64,000 nucleotides of DNA from Candidatus Babeliaceae bacterium (GTDB lineage Bacteria; Babelota; Babeliae; Babelales; Babelaceae). The stretch is taken from assembly GCA_019744895.1 (NCBI GenBank), contig JAIETV010000003.1, positions 1 through 64,000 on the forward strand. Direction: 5' to 3'. Of the stretch, positions 56,430-64,000 are shown one piece after another (position 1 is the stretch's first letter; each line of letters starts with the position of its first letter). The notes beneath the pieces were generated by a model. The model had not been told where the DNA came from. It saw only the letters and a list, made by a program, of their open reading frames with translations, and ran no database searches. A program made the translations under genes and the position numbers.

Positions 56430-59183
56430 TTAAAGTGAATTGAGAATTTCACGTTCACTAAAATGCTGTTTTTCACCCTGCACAAGCTGGTACTCATCCG
56501 GGCCCTTGCCAAGTAGTGCGATGATGGCGCCCTCTTGAGCAATGGAGTAAGCATATTTAATCGCCTGGGCACGATCATATTCAATATGCACTTTATGCAT
56601 AAGATCTTCAGGAATTCCTGCAAGAATATCCTTCATGATATTTTCTGGATCTTCAGAACGCGGGTTATCTGTTGTTAAAATAACATTCTGCGCATATTCA
56701 ACAGCCAAACCGCCCATAAATGGTCGCTTAACTGGATCCCGATCTCCGCCTGCACCGAATACCACAATAAGCTGTTTGGTTTCACCTTGTAATGTTGAAA
56801 GCACCGCTTTCATAGAAGATGGAGTATGTGCGTAATCGATGTAAGCAACAATATCGCGGGCAAGTTTATATTTATTAAGGCGACCCGGAACGCCCTTAAA
56901 TGAATAGACAGCCTGTTGTAAAATTTCAGGCAAAATTCCTATAGAACGTCCAAAAAGATACGCCATATGAATATTATGAATATTAAAAGTTCCCAATAGA
57001 TGATTATTTTCAAAAACCAGCTGATCTATATAGCAGCTTACGCCTGCACTTGATGAGCCGATTATAGAAATATCATTAAGGCTACTTAATTGAGCATCTA
57101 GACAAAGAGAGCGCAATGAGCTCACCAGCGAATCATCTCCATTTAAAATGACAATACCATTTTTTTTAAGCTGTTTAAAAATAGAAACTTTTGCAGCAAA
57201 ATAATCTTGTTGTGTTGGATAGAATTCTGCATGCTCTTGACTAAAATTTGTGAAAATAATTGCATCGAATTCAATGCCATGCACACGATGCAAACTCAAT
57301 GCTTGCGCAGCAACTTCGATCACTACCCACTCAACTCCTTGCTGAACAGATTCATGCAAGAACATATGAATATAATCTGGCTGTTGCGTTGTTAACTCGG
57401 TTTGGTATTCATGAGAAAGTATCGCATTGCACACAGTGCTCAGGCGAGCGGTTTTAAAGCCTGCCGTTTTTAGCATATGTTCAAGTAAATAAGTTGTAGT
57501 GGTCTTGCCTTTTGTTCCTGTTACTGCAATACATTTTAATTTTTTTGCAGGATAATTATACGCATGCGCACTTAATTCAGCAAGAGCTTTGCGGGTGTTT
57601 TCTACACGATAACTAGAGATTTTTGATAGAGCATGCTGCATGTCTTTTGAAACATGCGCTTTTTGATCTAAAACTATTGTTGTTGAACCACGCTTAAGAG
57701 CTTCTGATATAAATTCAGTGCCATCCTTTCTTGTTCCTGGAATAGCAACAAATGTTGACCCAGGGCCCACATTATTAGTATGAGCAGCAACTTTATACCG
57801 AGCTGGCAAGTTCTTAACTGATTCACTCTGGTTCTTAACAAGAAGCCTATTTTTTTTTTCGTCTTGATTAAAGGCTCTTACGATGAGTGGCAGCAGCATC
57901 ATTAAGCCATAAATATTCATAATGAGCATGCCGGCGTTTGCGATATCAACAGCACTCCAAACCACTGCAGCGGCACTAAATACCCCGAAAAACGACATGC
58001 ATGCATATATAAACGTATACCATTGTGTTGACACATGTGGCATTAAAAAAAGCCAGCATTCGCGGCCAATATAGGCATATGCAACTAAAACACCAAGACC
58101 GAATGAGATAGATAAAAAGGTTACAATAATTTTTCCATAGACGCCAAACAATGTTTCAAAGGCAGCACTTGTTAGGGCGGTACTTGTAAGGCCACTGTCC
58201 CAGACACCACTTGCAACGAAAATCAGTAATAATAAACAACAGACAAGATGATTACTTATCATGATCGAAGCCATGGACATAACACTGTTTTTAAAAGGCT
58301 CTTTGCCGCCGGTTGACCCGAATAAGATGCCTGCCGTACCAAGACCAAGCTCGGTAGCACTCACCGAGCGTGAAATGCCATAACGCAAAGCCGTCTGCAT
58401 AGTATAGCCCATACTGGCACCGGCAAGTGCTTGCCAGGTAAATGCATATTCCATGATGAGCGTTAAAGCTGCCGGAATAGCTGGTGCGTGATATATCAAA
58501 AGTGCGCCTATACAGATAAAAAACAAACCTACCTTAAGGGGAATAATTTTTTCAGAAAAACTGATGATTCGACGCGATCCACCATATAATACATAGAGCA
58601 TGACCACAAATAAGATGACCGCAATAAGCGGCTTACTAAAACCGGTAAGTCGTTCAATGCCAATCGTCATAGAATTACACTGCATTGCGCAGCCCGCGAC
58701 AAAACTTGTTAATAAACAAAAAAATGCATAAAGTGCGGGCAAAAAAAAGTTGCCTGGGACAAGCTGTAAATAAATCATAGGGCCACCACGAAAGGTTCCC
58801 TGCTTATTTTCATCAATAAAATAGCTGCTTGCATATACCTCAACAAAGCGGAGTGCTATGCCAAAAAAGCCTACTATAAAAATCCAAAAGGCTGCTCCCG
58901 GGCCACCGGAAGCTATAGCAGTTGCCATGCCAGCTGCGCTGCCATTACCCAATGATGCGCTGAGTGTATTTAAAAAAGCCTGTAGTGGCGTTATGTATTC
59001 AGTGCCGGCTTTTGATATGGGCGATGGGTGAAAAACGTAGTACCAAGATTGCCAAAAATAGCGAACTTGCACCCATTTAAAAGCTATTGTCATTATGATG
59101 CTTATTGTTAGCATTCCAATTACTAACGGCCAGCCCCATAAAAAATCACTTATTCTATTAATTGCGTTTTCGATCGTGTACAT
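56430..59183 (-). CDS. Fused AGCS amino-acid:cation symporter and MurE ligase
   Basis: One uninterrupted 917-residue frame. Residues 1-455 form an AGCS-type alanine/glycine:cation symporter (ASLGNGSAAGMATAIASGGP, FRGGPMIY, LGLGTAGILFGSTG) with about ten helices. After a charged linker, residues about 462-917 form a Mur ligase: TGTKGKTTTTYLLEH (ATP loop, Lys560), FTNFSQEHAEFYPTQQDYF, GDRDPVKRPFMG, and DNPRSE (839-844), the motif of meso-diaminopimelate-specific MurE. The N-terminal UDP-binding part is slightly short. Function inferred: cytoplasmic MurE tethered to a symporter. Upstream is a second AGCS paralogue whose end overlaps this start by 26 bases. Confidence 0.9.
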   Translation of the reverse strand: MYTIENAINRISDFLWGWPLVIGMLTISIIMTIAFKWVQVRYFWQSWYYVFHPSPISKAGTEYITPLQAFLNTLSASLGNGSAAGMATAIASGGPGAAFWIFIVGFFGIALRFVEVYASSYFIDENKQGTFRGGPMIYLQLVPGNFFLPALYAFFCLLTSFVAGCAMQCNSMTIGIERLTGFSKPLIAVILFVVMLYVLYGGSRRIISFSEKIIPLKVGLFFICIGALLIYHAPAIPAALTLIMEYAFTWQALAGASMGYTMQTALRYGISRSVSATELGLGTAGILFGSTGGKEPFKNSVMSMASIMISNHLVCCLLLLIFVASGVWDSGLTSTALTSAAFETLFGVYGKIIVTFLSISFGLGVLVAYAYIGRECWLFLMPHVSTQWYTFIYACMSFFGVFSAAAVVWSAVDIANAGMLIMNIYGLMMLLPLIVRAFNQDEKKNRLLVKNQSESVKNLPARYKVAAHTNNVGPGSTFVAIPGTRKDGTEFISEALKRGSTTIVLDQKAHVSKDMQHALSKISSYRVENTRKALAELSAHAYNYPAKKLKCIAVTGTKGKTTTTYLLEHMLKTAGFKTARLSTVCNAILSHEYQTELTTQQPDYIHMFLHESVQQGVEWVVIEVAAQALSLHRVHGIEFDAIIFTNFSQEHAEFYPTQQDYFAAKVSIFKQLKKNGIVILNGDDSLVSSLRSLCLDAQLSSLNDISIIGSSSAGVSCYIDQLVFENNHLLGTFNIHNIHMAYLFGRSIGILPEILQQAVYSFKGVPGRLNKYKLARDIVAYIDYAHTPSSMKAVLSTLQGETKQLIVVFGAGGDRDPVKRPFMGGLAVEYAQNVILTTDNPRSEDPENIMKDILAGIPEDLMHKVHIEYDRAQAIKYAYSIAQEGAIIALLGKGPDEYQLVQGEKQHFSEREILNSL

Positions 59184-60516
59184 AAAAAGCTCGTACCCCT
59201 TTTTGAATTTCTGGCATCAACCACATAAGCCCGTAGAGGTTACTTATAATAAGAGCCGCATTAACAACATCTATAGCATTCCACAATATGCGCACTTCAA
59301 CAAGCGCACCAAAAAGTGCCATGAAACAAAAAATGAGACTATACCAGAAAAGGTATTTTCCGCCTGTTAAGAACGACCAACATTGACGACCAATATACGC
59401 ATAAGCGATTACACAACCAATACCAAACATCATGGCAAGAATATTAACTATCCAGCCGCCAAAAGAACCGAATGTCGTTTCATAGGCTTGAATGGTCATT
59501 CTAATATCACCAAATTCACTCTGCCATGCACCCGTTGCAACAAAAAGCCACATCAAAAGAAAGCAGACGCCAAAATTACTAATCGACGTAGTTGCAAGCG
59601 ATATAATCCCGCTACGAACAGGGCTTGAAGTGCCTGTTGTACCAAAAATAATTCCGGAGGTTCCGACGCCAACCTCTGTAGCATTAATTGAACGAGCAAG
59701 GCCAAAGCGCAATGCCGACTGCATGGTATAGCCGATAAGAGCTCCTCGCGCAGCATGAAGCGTAAAGGCATGCTGAGTCATAATAACAAGTGCGCCCCAA
59801 AGTGAATTAATATTAGTGAATAAAACCAACAGTGTTGCAACAAAAAAAAGTCCTACTTTTATTGGTGTTATTGCATCAGAAACCTTTATGATGCGCTGGG
59901 CACCCCCGACCATGATATAGAGTAAAAATAAAAACATTACTGCTGCAATGGCATAAATATTCCATGCAGTCATTTTTTCTAAGCCCAAAGCAATAGAATT
60001 GCATTGCATAGCATTACCGGTAACAAAAGTTAACATCAAACAAAAAAAAGCATAAAAATACGGCAGCCATGACCCACCTGGCACGCGAGCAAGATAGACC
60101 ATAGGGCCACCACGCATTAAGCCACCCGCCTGCTTTTCTGTGAATGCGGTACTTGCATATACTTCAGCAAAACGAATTGCCATCAAGAAAAACCCGAGAA
60201 AAAAGATCCAAAATCCTGCGCCTGGCCCGCCGCTATACATAGCGGTTGCCATACCCGCAAGACTTCCGTTGCCCAAAGATGCACTTAGCGCATTAATAAA
60301 CGCCTGAAATGGCGTAATATAGTTTTCGCGGGCTTCAGCTTGAGCACTTTCTGCTTTTAACAAATACTGCCATGACCGCATAAAATATCTAAATTGAATA
60401 CCACCAAAAGCAAACGTCATAATAAAGCTAACACCCATGATGCTAATAATAAGAGGCCAGCCCCATAAAAAACCGCCTAAATTTTTAATCAATTCATCTA
60501 ACTCTACATAAGTCAT
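59158..60516 (-). CDS. AGCS amino-acid:cation symporter
   Basis: 452 residues, full length for the alanine/glycine:cation symporter family. Closely parallels residues 1-455 of the fused protein: GFLWGWPLIISIMGVSFIMT, ASLGNGSLAGMATAMYSGGP, RGGPMVYLARVPGG, VGVGTSGIIFGTTG. It imports alanine, glycine or a related amino acid with Na+ or H+; the exact substrate is unknown. Clearly a tandem duplicate of the upstream transporter domain. It overlaps the fusion gene, so they are co-transcribed. Confidence 0.94.
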   Translation of the reverse strand: MTYVELDELIKNLGGFLWGWPLIISIMGVSFIMTFAFGGIQFRYFMRSWQYLLKAESAQAEARENYITPFQAFINALSASLGNGSLAGMATAMYSGGPGAGFWIFFLGFFLMAIRFAEVYASTAFTEKQAGGLMRGGPMVYLARVPGGSWLPYFYAFFCLMLTFVTGNAMQCNSIALGLEKMTAWNIYAIAAVMFLFLLYIMVGGAQRIIKVSDAITPIKVGLFFVATLLVLFTNINSLWGALVIMTQHAFTLHAARGALIGYTMQSALRFGLARSINATEVGVGTSGIIFGTTGTSSPVRSGIISLATTSISNFGVCFLLMWLFVATGAWQSEFGDIRMTIQAYETTFGSFGGWIVNILAMMFGIGCVIAYAYIGRQCWSFLTGGKYLFWYSLIFCFMALFGALVEVRILWNAIDVVNAALIISNLYGLMWLMPEIQKGVRAFYVHDRKRN

Positions 60517-60534
60517 GCTAATCTCCTATACCTT

Positions 60535-60553
60535 TGTATCTCTTTAAGATACA
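60535..60553. other. Inverted repeat in a divergent intergenic region
   Basis: Perfect 7-bp arms TGTATCT / AGATACA around CTTTA, between the divergent AGCS and yqgF genes. It could be a small operator; no regulator is evident nearby. Confidence 0.3.
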
Positions 60554-60613
60554 CTCTATTTAAACGATTTTGGTAACAAGTACCATAAGTTTTAATTATA
60601 GAAGAATACCGCT

Positions 60614-61051
60614 ATGTTGACAAACAAACCTCTTAATCTGCCAGCTGGAAAAATTGCTGCTCTTGATTTGGGCGACCAATGGGTCGGCATCGCATTATCT
60701 GACAGCACACGTACATTGGCAAAACCATTTACCACCATAACGTTTCACGAGTATTTGCCGGCTTTAAGAAAATTCATTGAAGAACAAAAGCCTGCAGCTA
60801 TTGTTATTGGGTACCCAAAGACGATGCGTGGCACAGAAAGCGATCAGACAAAAAAAGTGATCGCACTTCATGAAGACCTTCAGAAGGAGTTTCCTGAAAC
60901 TCTATTTGTTTTGTGGGACGAGCGCTTAAGCAGCAAGCGCGCACAAAGCGCTAGCCCGGCTCGCACTAAAGAAGAAAAATTAAAATCACATGCTATTGCA
61001 GCAGCTTTTATCCTGGATTCGTATTTACAATTTTTGAGCTATCATGCATAA
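60614..61051 (+). CDS. ruvX: YqgF/RuvX-family nuclease
   Basis: 145 residues. AALDLGDQWVGIALSD, VIGYPKTMRGTESDQTKKV and LWDERLSSKRAQ match the YqgF family (putative pre-16S rRNA processing nuclease / Holliday junction resolvase). The acidic residues in DLGD and WDER that line the active site are present. Cytoplasmic. Its last 8 bases overlap the next gene. No Shine-Dalgarno sequence is seen. Confidence 0.93.
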   Translation: MLTNKPLNLPAGKIAALDLGDQWVGIALSDSTRTLAKPFTTITFHEYLPALRKFIEEQKPAAIVIGYPKTMRGTESDQTKKVIALHEDLQKEFPETLFVLWDERLSSKRAQSASPARTKEEKLKSHAIAAAFILDSYLQFLSYHA

Positions 61052-61490
61052 ATTTTTTTTAACCCGTCTATCACTAATTATTACAATAGTAATTGCATCA
61101 TCAAGTTTTTTTATTAACTGCATGGAAAAAAGTAGGGAAGCAGATCGTAAAAGTAAATATAGAACAAAGTGTTATCAAGAATTTTGCAAAATAAAAAACC
61201 CTGAAGCTTTCCAAAAAATTTTAAAGGAAACGGGTGTTGATCAGCAAGATCTGCAACACGCTTTTAGGCTTTATGCCATAAACTGCAGCGGTAAACTTCC
61301 TATAACTAAAGAACGCATAATTCAATTGGCTGAAAGATATCGAGAAATACTTGCTTATGATCAAAAAAGAAAAGAAAAGTCTCGAGCAGCGCCTAAACGC
61401 GCCACCTCCAACGAGATCCAAGAGCCTGACGTTGGTAAAACGTCTAGGCCTCAAACTGATAAAATGAGTGTCCCTTATCTGTTAAATTAA
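61044..61490 (+). CDS. Exported protein with one repeat unit, 148 aa
   Basis: Signal peptide residues 5-25 (LTRLSLIITIVIASSSFF). One copy of the repeat unit is seen at about 58-103: KILKETGVDQQDLQHAFRLY, then LPITKERIIQLAERYREIL, the same unit that occurs four times in the gene at 62270. The tail (PQTDKM...PYLLN) is shared with the gene at 61629. Basic, Lys/Arg-rich in the C-terminal half. No family recognised. Confidence 0.75.
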   Translation: MHKFFLTRLSLIITIVIASSSFFINCMEKSREADRKSKYRTKCYQEFCKIKNPEAFQKILKETGVDQQDLQHAFRLYAINCSGKLPITKERIIQLAERYREILAYDQKRKEKSRAAPKRATSNEIQEPDVGKTSRPQTDKMSVPYLLN

Positions 61491-61716
61491 ATTCAACTAT
61501 CACCCCATGTCGTTAAATTATTTTTAAAAGCAGCTAAAAAATACAACTTATCGACAATAAATTTCTGAGTTAGATAGAATACTATTTAGAAAAAAGTATA
61601 TATTATTATATTTAAAAAAAAAGATATCATGGTAGGATACTCTATAAAACGTATATACTCAACTGCACTGCTTGCAATAACTATGGCCCCTTTATTACTC
61701 ACGTGCAGTGAAGCGT
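61449..61716 (+). repeat. Repeated cassette, copy 1
   Basis: Runs from the last 40 bases of one gene (CCTCAAACT.ATAAAATG, then YLLN-coding end), through the AT-rich spacer, the promoter-like block and the first 25-30 codons of the next gene (MVGYSIKRIYSTALLAIT). The signal-peptide and promoter parts match copy 2 at about 90 per cent by eye; the spacer part is more diverged. Confidence 0.7.
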
Positions 61717-62132
61717 CTCCCTTTGATGGACTAGATAAACTAGATGATGATGCTATGCAAGGCTCTTCATCCACTGCAGGATCATCTTCAGCTCAGCAAG
61801 AATTACCTGATTATTATGATGACGATGAGATTACCGTTGCAAAAGCTCTACTGGAATTTAGAAACATATCAAAGGTAGCTCAAAAAGATTATCGTAAACG
61901 CTATGAAAAATTATTGAATCTAGCTAAAAAAAACGAAGAAAGAATTAAAATTGCTGAAATAAAATTTGTTCAAGATCGATTGCGTGAAGCTACTGAAAAC
62001 CGTCGCGAGTATGAAAGAGCTAGAAAAGAAAGATATCGTAAAAAGGTTCGTGAGGCTCGTCAGGTAGCTTTTGCTAGAGCAGTATCTACGCCTCAAACTA
62101 ATAAAATGCAAATCAATTATCTATTAAATTAA
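61629..62132 (+). CDS. Exported Lys/Arg-rich helical protein, 167 aa
   Basis: N-terminus MVGYSIKRIYSTALLAIT is almost identical to that of the gene at 62270 (signal peptide, then an acidic Ser-rich linker). The body is a single charged helical stretch (KKNEERIKIAEIKFVQD) without the repeat unit of the neighbouring genes. The tail NYLLN resembles the end of the gene at 61044. It looks like a chimera of its two neighbours. Secreted; function unknown. Confidence 0.75.
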   Translation: MVGYSIKRIYSTALLAITMAPLLLTCSEASPFDGLDKLDDDAMQGSSSTAGSSSAQQELPDYYDDDEITVAKALLEFRNISKVAQKDYRKRYEKLLNLAKKNEERIKIAEIKFVQDRLREATENRREYERARKERYRKKVREARQVAFARAVSTPQTNKMQINYLLN

Positions 62133-62355
62133 ATTAAAATTTAAATCAATTTTGTAGCGTATTTTTATTATGGCTTAAAAAATTACAATATATTGACAGT
62201 GAATTTCTGAGTTAAATAGAATACTATTTAGAAAAAAGTATAGATTATTATATTTAAAAAAAGGATATCATGGTAGGTTACTCTATAAAACGTATATACT
62301 CAACTGCACTGCTTGCAATAACTATAGCGCCTTTATTACTCATGTGCGGTGAAGT
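62091..62355 (+). repeat. Repeated cassette, copy 2
   Basis: Second copy of the element at 61449-61716, with the same order: gene end, spacer, TTGACA at 62193-62198 with TAGAAT at 62217-62222 (18-base spacer), ATG and signal-peptide codons. Direct orientation. Confidence 0.7.
62193..62222 (+). promoter_or_regulatory. Promoter inside the repeated cassette
   Basis: TTGACA, 18-base spacer, TAGAAT. Copy 1 has TCGACA and the same TAGAAT, so both downstream genes would be driven by sister promoters. Confidence 0.5.
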
Positions 62356-63373
62356 GCCTTACGCTGATATGCAAGATGAATATGCTATGCAAGGCTCTTC
62401 ATCAACTGTAGAACCATCTTCAGATCAAGAAGAACTGCATGATGCTGATACGGAAATAATTGGAGCTGCAAACGTTCTACTGGGATTTAAAGGCACGTCA
62501 GTCGAAACTATAGCCCAACAAAGGGGCTTATCTGATCAAACAGTGGCTCAAGCAGTTTTATATATATCAGAAAACCCCGAAACACCACTACCCTCAACGA
62601 ATGTATCATATACGGCAGAGCAAATTACGCAAGCGGCTAGAAATTGGGTTGAAAGAAAAGCTATAAGAGTTCAGCAACTTGCTCAATTAGATAAAAATAA
62701 AATCTTACGCGATACAGGTGTTAGTAAAAAAGAGCTAGATCAAGCGTTCGCTTATTATCGTCATTATTCTGCAGGCGCGCTCCCTACTACACGTAAACGA
62801 ATACAAGAGCTTGCTAGAATGTATCAGAATAAATTGCAAAGACACAAAAATTACCTAGCACGTAATAAAGCAGAATTTGCCAAGATAGATACAGAAGAAA
62901 AAATAAAAGAAATCGCGCAGCGTGAGGGAGTAGATGAAAAAATAGTTAGAAAAGCGTTTATTCAGTATCGTAGAAATTCTGGTGGCGAGCCCCCTATAAC
63001 ACGTGAACGGATACAAGAGCTTGCTAGAATGTATGATGAAGATCTTGCCCTGCATAGCGAAAGACGTAAGTTCAATAAAGCAGATTTTGCCAAAATAGAT
63101 ACCCCTCAAGAAAGACAAGCCATAGCTGAGCGTGAAGGGATATCTCTACAAGAGGTTGAAAAAGCATTTGCGTATTATCGTATTTATCCTAATGGTCCGC
63201 TTCCTACTACACGTGAACGGATACAAGAGCTTGCCAAAAAACGTGATGAGTATCTTAACAAAAATCGTGAAGCTCAAAGACTATCCCGGCAAAGAAAAAG
63301 ACTTGCGGGTAAAGCTTCAACACGCGCAGGCAATTCAGCGCCAAAAACTATGAGCAACTCTGATAACACATGA
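62270..63373 (+). CDS. Exported protein with four repeats of about 66 residues, 367 aa
   Basis: Signal peptide as in 61629, an acidic Ser/Glu-rich linker, then four units: a diverged first one (TIAQQRGLSDQTVAQAVLY) and three clear ones built as short helix, LDQAFAYYRHYSAGALPTTR, RIQELARMYQNKL and a Lys/Arg-rich spacer. Units 2-4 repeat KAFIQYRRNSGGEPPITRER and KAFAYYRIYPNGPLPTTRER. The C-terminus is basic. No family recognised; possible surface, DNA-binding or host-directed protein (speculative). Confidence 0.8.
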   Translation: MVGYSIKRIYSTALLAITIAPLLLMCGEVPYADMQDEYAMQGSSSTVEPSSDQEELHDADTEIIGAANVLLGFKGTSVETIAQQRGLSDQTVAQAVLYISENPETPLPSTNVSYTAEQITQAARNWVERKAIRVQQLAQLDKNKILRDTGVSKKELDQAFAYYRHYSAGALPTTRKRIQELARMYQNKLQRHKNYLARNKAEFAKIDTEEKIKEIAQREGVDEKIVRKAFIQYRRNSGGEPPITRERIQELARMYDEDLALHSERRKFNKADFAKIDTPQERQAIAEREGISLQEVEKAFAYYRIYPNGPLPTTRERIQELAKKRDEYLNKNREAQRLSRQRKRLAGKASTRAGNSAPKTMSNSDNT

Positions 63374-63475
63374 TGCACAAAACTTTGAGCTCTTGTCTTT
63401 CAAATGGCACGAATACGTTAACAATTTAAAAAATAGCCCTAAACCCCACCTATACGAGGCTTTATTTTTTAATAA

Positions 63476-63505
63476 TTGACAAATTACAACTCTTTCAAGT
63501 AAGAT
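63476..63505 (+). promoter_or_regulatory. Sigma-70-type promoter
   Basis: TTGACA (63476-63481), 18-base spacer, TAAGAT (63500-63505), before the zinc-ribbon gene; leader about 14 bases with AGAAGGAG as ribosome binding site. Confidence 0.6.
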
Positions 63506-63526
63506 CTTTTGTAGAAGGAGATACGT

Positions 63527-63706
63527 ATGAAGTGTTCAAAATGTAATGGGCTCATGGTAGTCCAATCATTTTTCGATCATTTTTTAAACTTTGATGGCTG
63601 GAAATGCCTTAATTGTGGAAAAATAATGGTCAAAAAAGAAAAAACCATTGAGTTCGACGCATTTAGTATTTTCTATCAACAACAGAAAAATAGTAGTAAA
63701 AATTAG
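63527..63706 (+). CDS. Zinc-ribbon miniprotein, 59 aa
   Basis: MKCSKCNGLMVV, then WKCLNCGKIMVK: two CxxC knuckles separated by about 20 residues, a classic zinc ribbon, then a charged tail (KTIEFDAFSIFYQQQ). AAGGAG six to seven bases before the ATG gives a strong start. Small soluble ribbon proteins often bind nucleic acids or proteins; exact role unknown. Followed after 10 bases by tsaB. Confidence 0.8.
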   Translation: MKCSKCNGLMVVQSFFDHFLNFDGWKCLNCGKIMVKKEKTIEFDAFSIFYQQQKNSSKN

Positions 63707-63716
63707 CTCCCATAGC

Positions 63717-64000
63717 ATGCATCATACATCTAGAAAAAACAATACATTTTATCTTGTTGTCAATAGCGGTTACCAAGCAGTAGGTATTGGTCTTTATTGT
63801 GATACCGAAAATGTAAGTACCCTGTCGCTTGATAAAAAGACGGTAAGTGCATTTTTAATGCAGTCAATACTAGAACTCCTACAAGAACATGCTCTTAAAT
63901 TTTCAGATCTTTCTTTTATAAGCACACACTCAGGCCCAGCACCTTTTACGACTTTACGCGTAGGCATTGCAACGGTAAATGGTATAGGTTTTGCAACAGG
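63717..64000 (+). CDS. tsaB: tRNA threonylcarbamoyladenosine biosynthesis protein TsaB (3' truncated)
   Basis: First 94 residues only, cut by the window edge. FYLVVNSGYQAVGIGLY at the N-terminus, then the hallmark THSGPAPFTTLRVGIATVNG, matching the GPGSFTGLRIGxATAKG motif of TsaB. It partners TsaD in making the universal t6A37 modification. ATG 63717 has no clear ribosome binding site. Confidence 0.9.
   Translation, partial: MHHTSRKNNTFYLVVNSGYQAVGIGLYCDTENVSTLSLDKKTVSAFLMQSILELLQEHALKFSDLSFISTHSGPAPFTTLRVGIATVNGIGFAT

Noticed and set aside
61629-62355. LLTC and LLMC in the twin exported proteins as lipoboxes
   Set aside because: Thr or Met directly before Cys is not accepted by the usual lipobox; treated as ordinary signal peptides.

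Overview
This is a gene-dense, AT-rich bacterial chromosome segment with about 72 genes and no rRNA, tRNA, CRISPR array or insertion sequence that I can see. The core genes are those of a Gram-negative-type cell: lon, atpDC, mnmG, lgt, dnaG-rpoD, alr, uvrB, leuS, pgi, glk, nrdAB, hppA, a murE domain, ruvX/yqgF and tsaB. They alternate with roughly thirty small genes for exported proteins of unknown family. A reduced core, host-interaction-style genes (ankyrin-like protein, Gly-rich secreted protein, modular repeat proteins), a Chlamydia-type ribonucleotide reductase and a membrane pyrophosphatase together suggest a host-associated bacterium. Candidatus Dependentiae (TM6) is my best guess. That placement is an inference from gene content, not from a marker gene.

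Layout. 1-12 kb: end of an unknown gene, lon, F1 beta and epsilon subunits without the rest of the ATP synthase, an M48 protease, a HerA-like ATPase, a YetF-like membrane protein, a TPR protein and a complete polar amino-acid ABC transporter (binding protein, permease, ATPase). 12-19 kb: a probable small RNA, an M23 peptidase with a PilO-like partner, exported proteins, mnmG and lgt. 19-25 kb: dnaG-rpoD, a CBS-domain transporter and exported proteins. 25-31 kb (mostly minus strand): Nudix hydrolase, LolD-like ATPase, alanine racemase and an exported small-heat-shock-like protein, then a plus-strand trio of Gly/Tyr/Cys-rich exported proteins and an ankyrin-like protein. 31-46 kb (mostly minus): M3 peptidase, uvrB, exported proteins, a second M48-like protease, transaldolase-family aldolase, leuS, a Nudix-like protein, pgi and glk.

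46-49 kb is a dense array of very short plus-strand genes: an exported thioredoxin, four short exported peptides, a coiled-coil protein, a 54-residue Cys-rich protein and an Asn/Lys-rich protein, with several overlaps. 49-56 kb: nrdB and nrdA (the R2 subunit carries the class Ic substitutions), a second exported thioredoxin and the membrane pyrophosphatase. 56-60.5 kb: two paralogous AGCS amino-acid:cation symporters in tandem, the downstream one fused in frame to a complete MurE-like ligase. 60.6-64 kb: yqgF, then three exported proteins built by duplication and shuffling of a promoter/signal-peptide cassette and a repeat domain of about 66 residues, a zinc-ribbon miniprotein and the start of tsaB.

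How the genes fit together. Glk and Pgi admit free glucose to glycolysis. The ABC importer and the AGCS symporters take up amino acids. Alr and the MurE domain feed peptidoglycan synthesis. The pyrophosphatase recovers energy from PPi as an ion gradient. Lgt and the LolD-like ATPase imply lipoproteins and an outer membrane. Several promoters resemble TTGACA - 16 bp - TATACT, and some housekeeping genes (uvrB, dnaG) seem to have almost no 5' leader.
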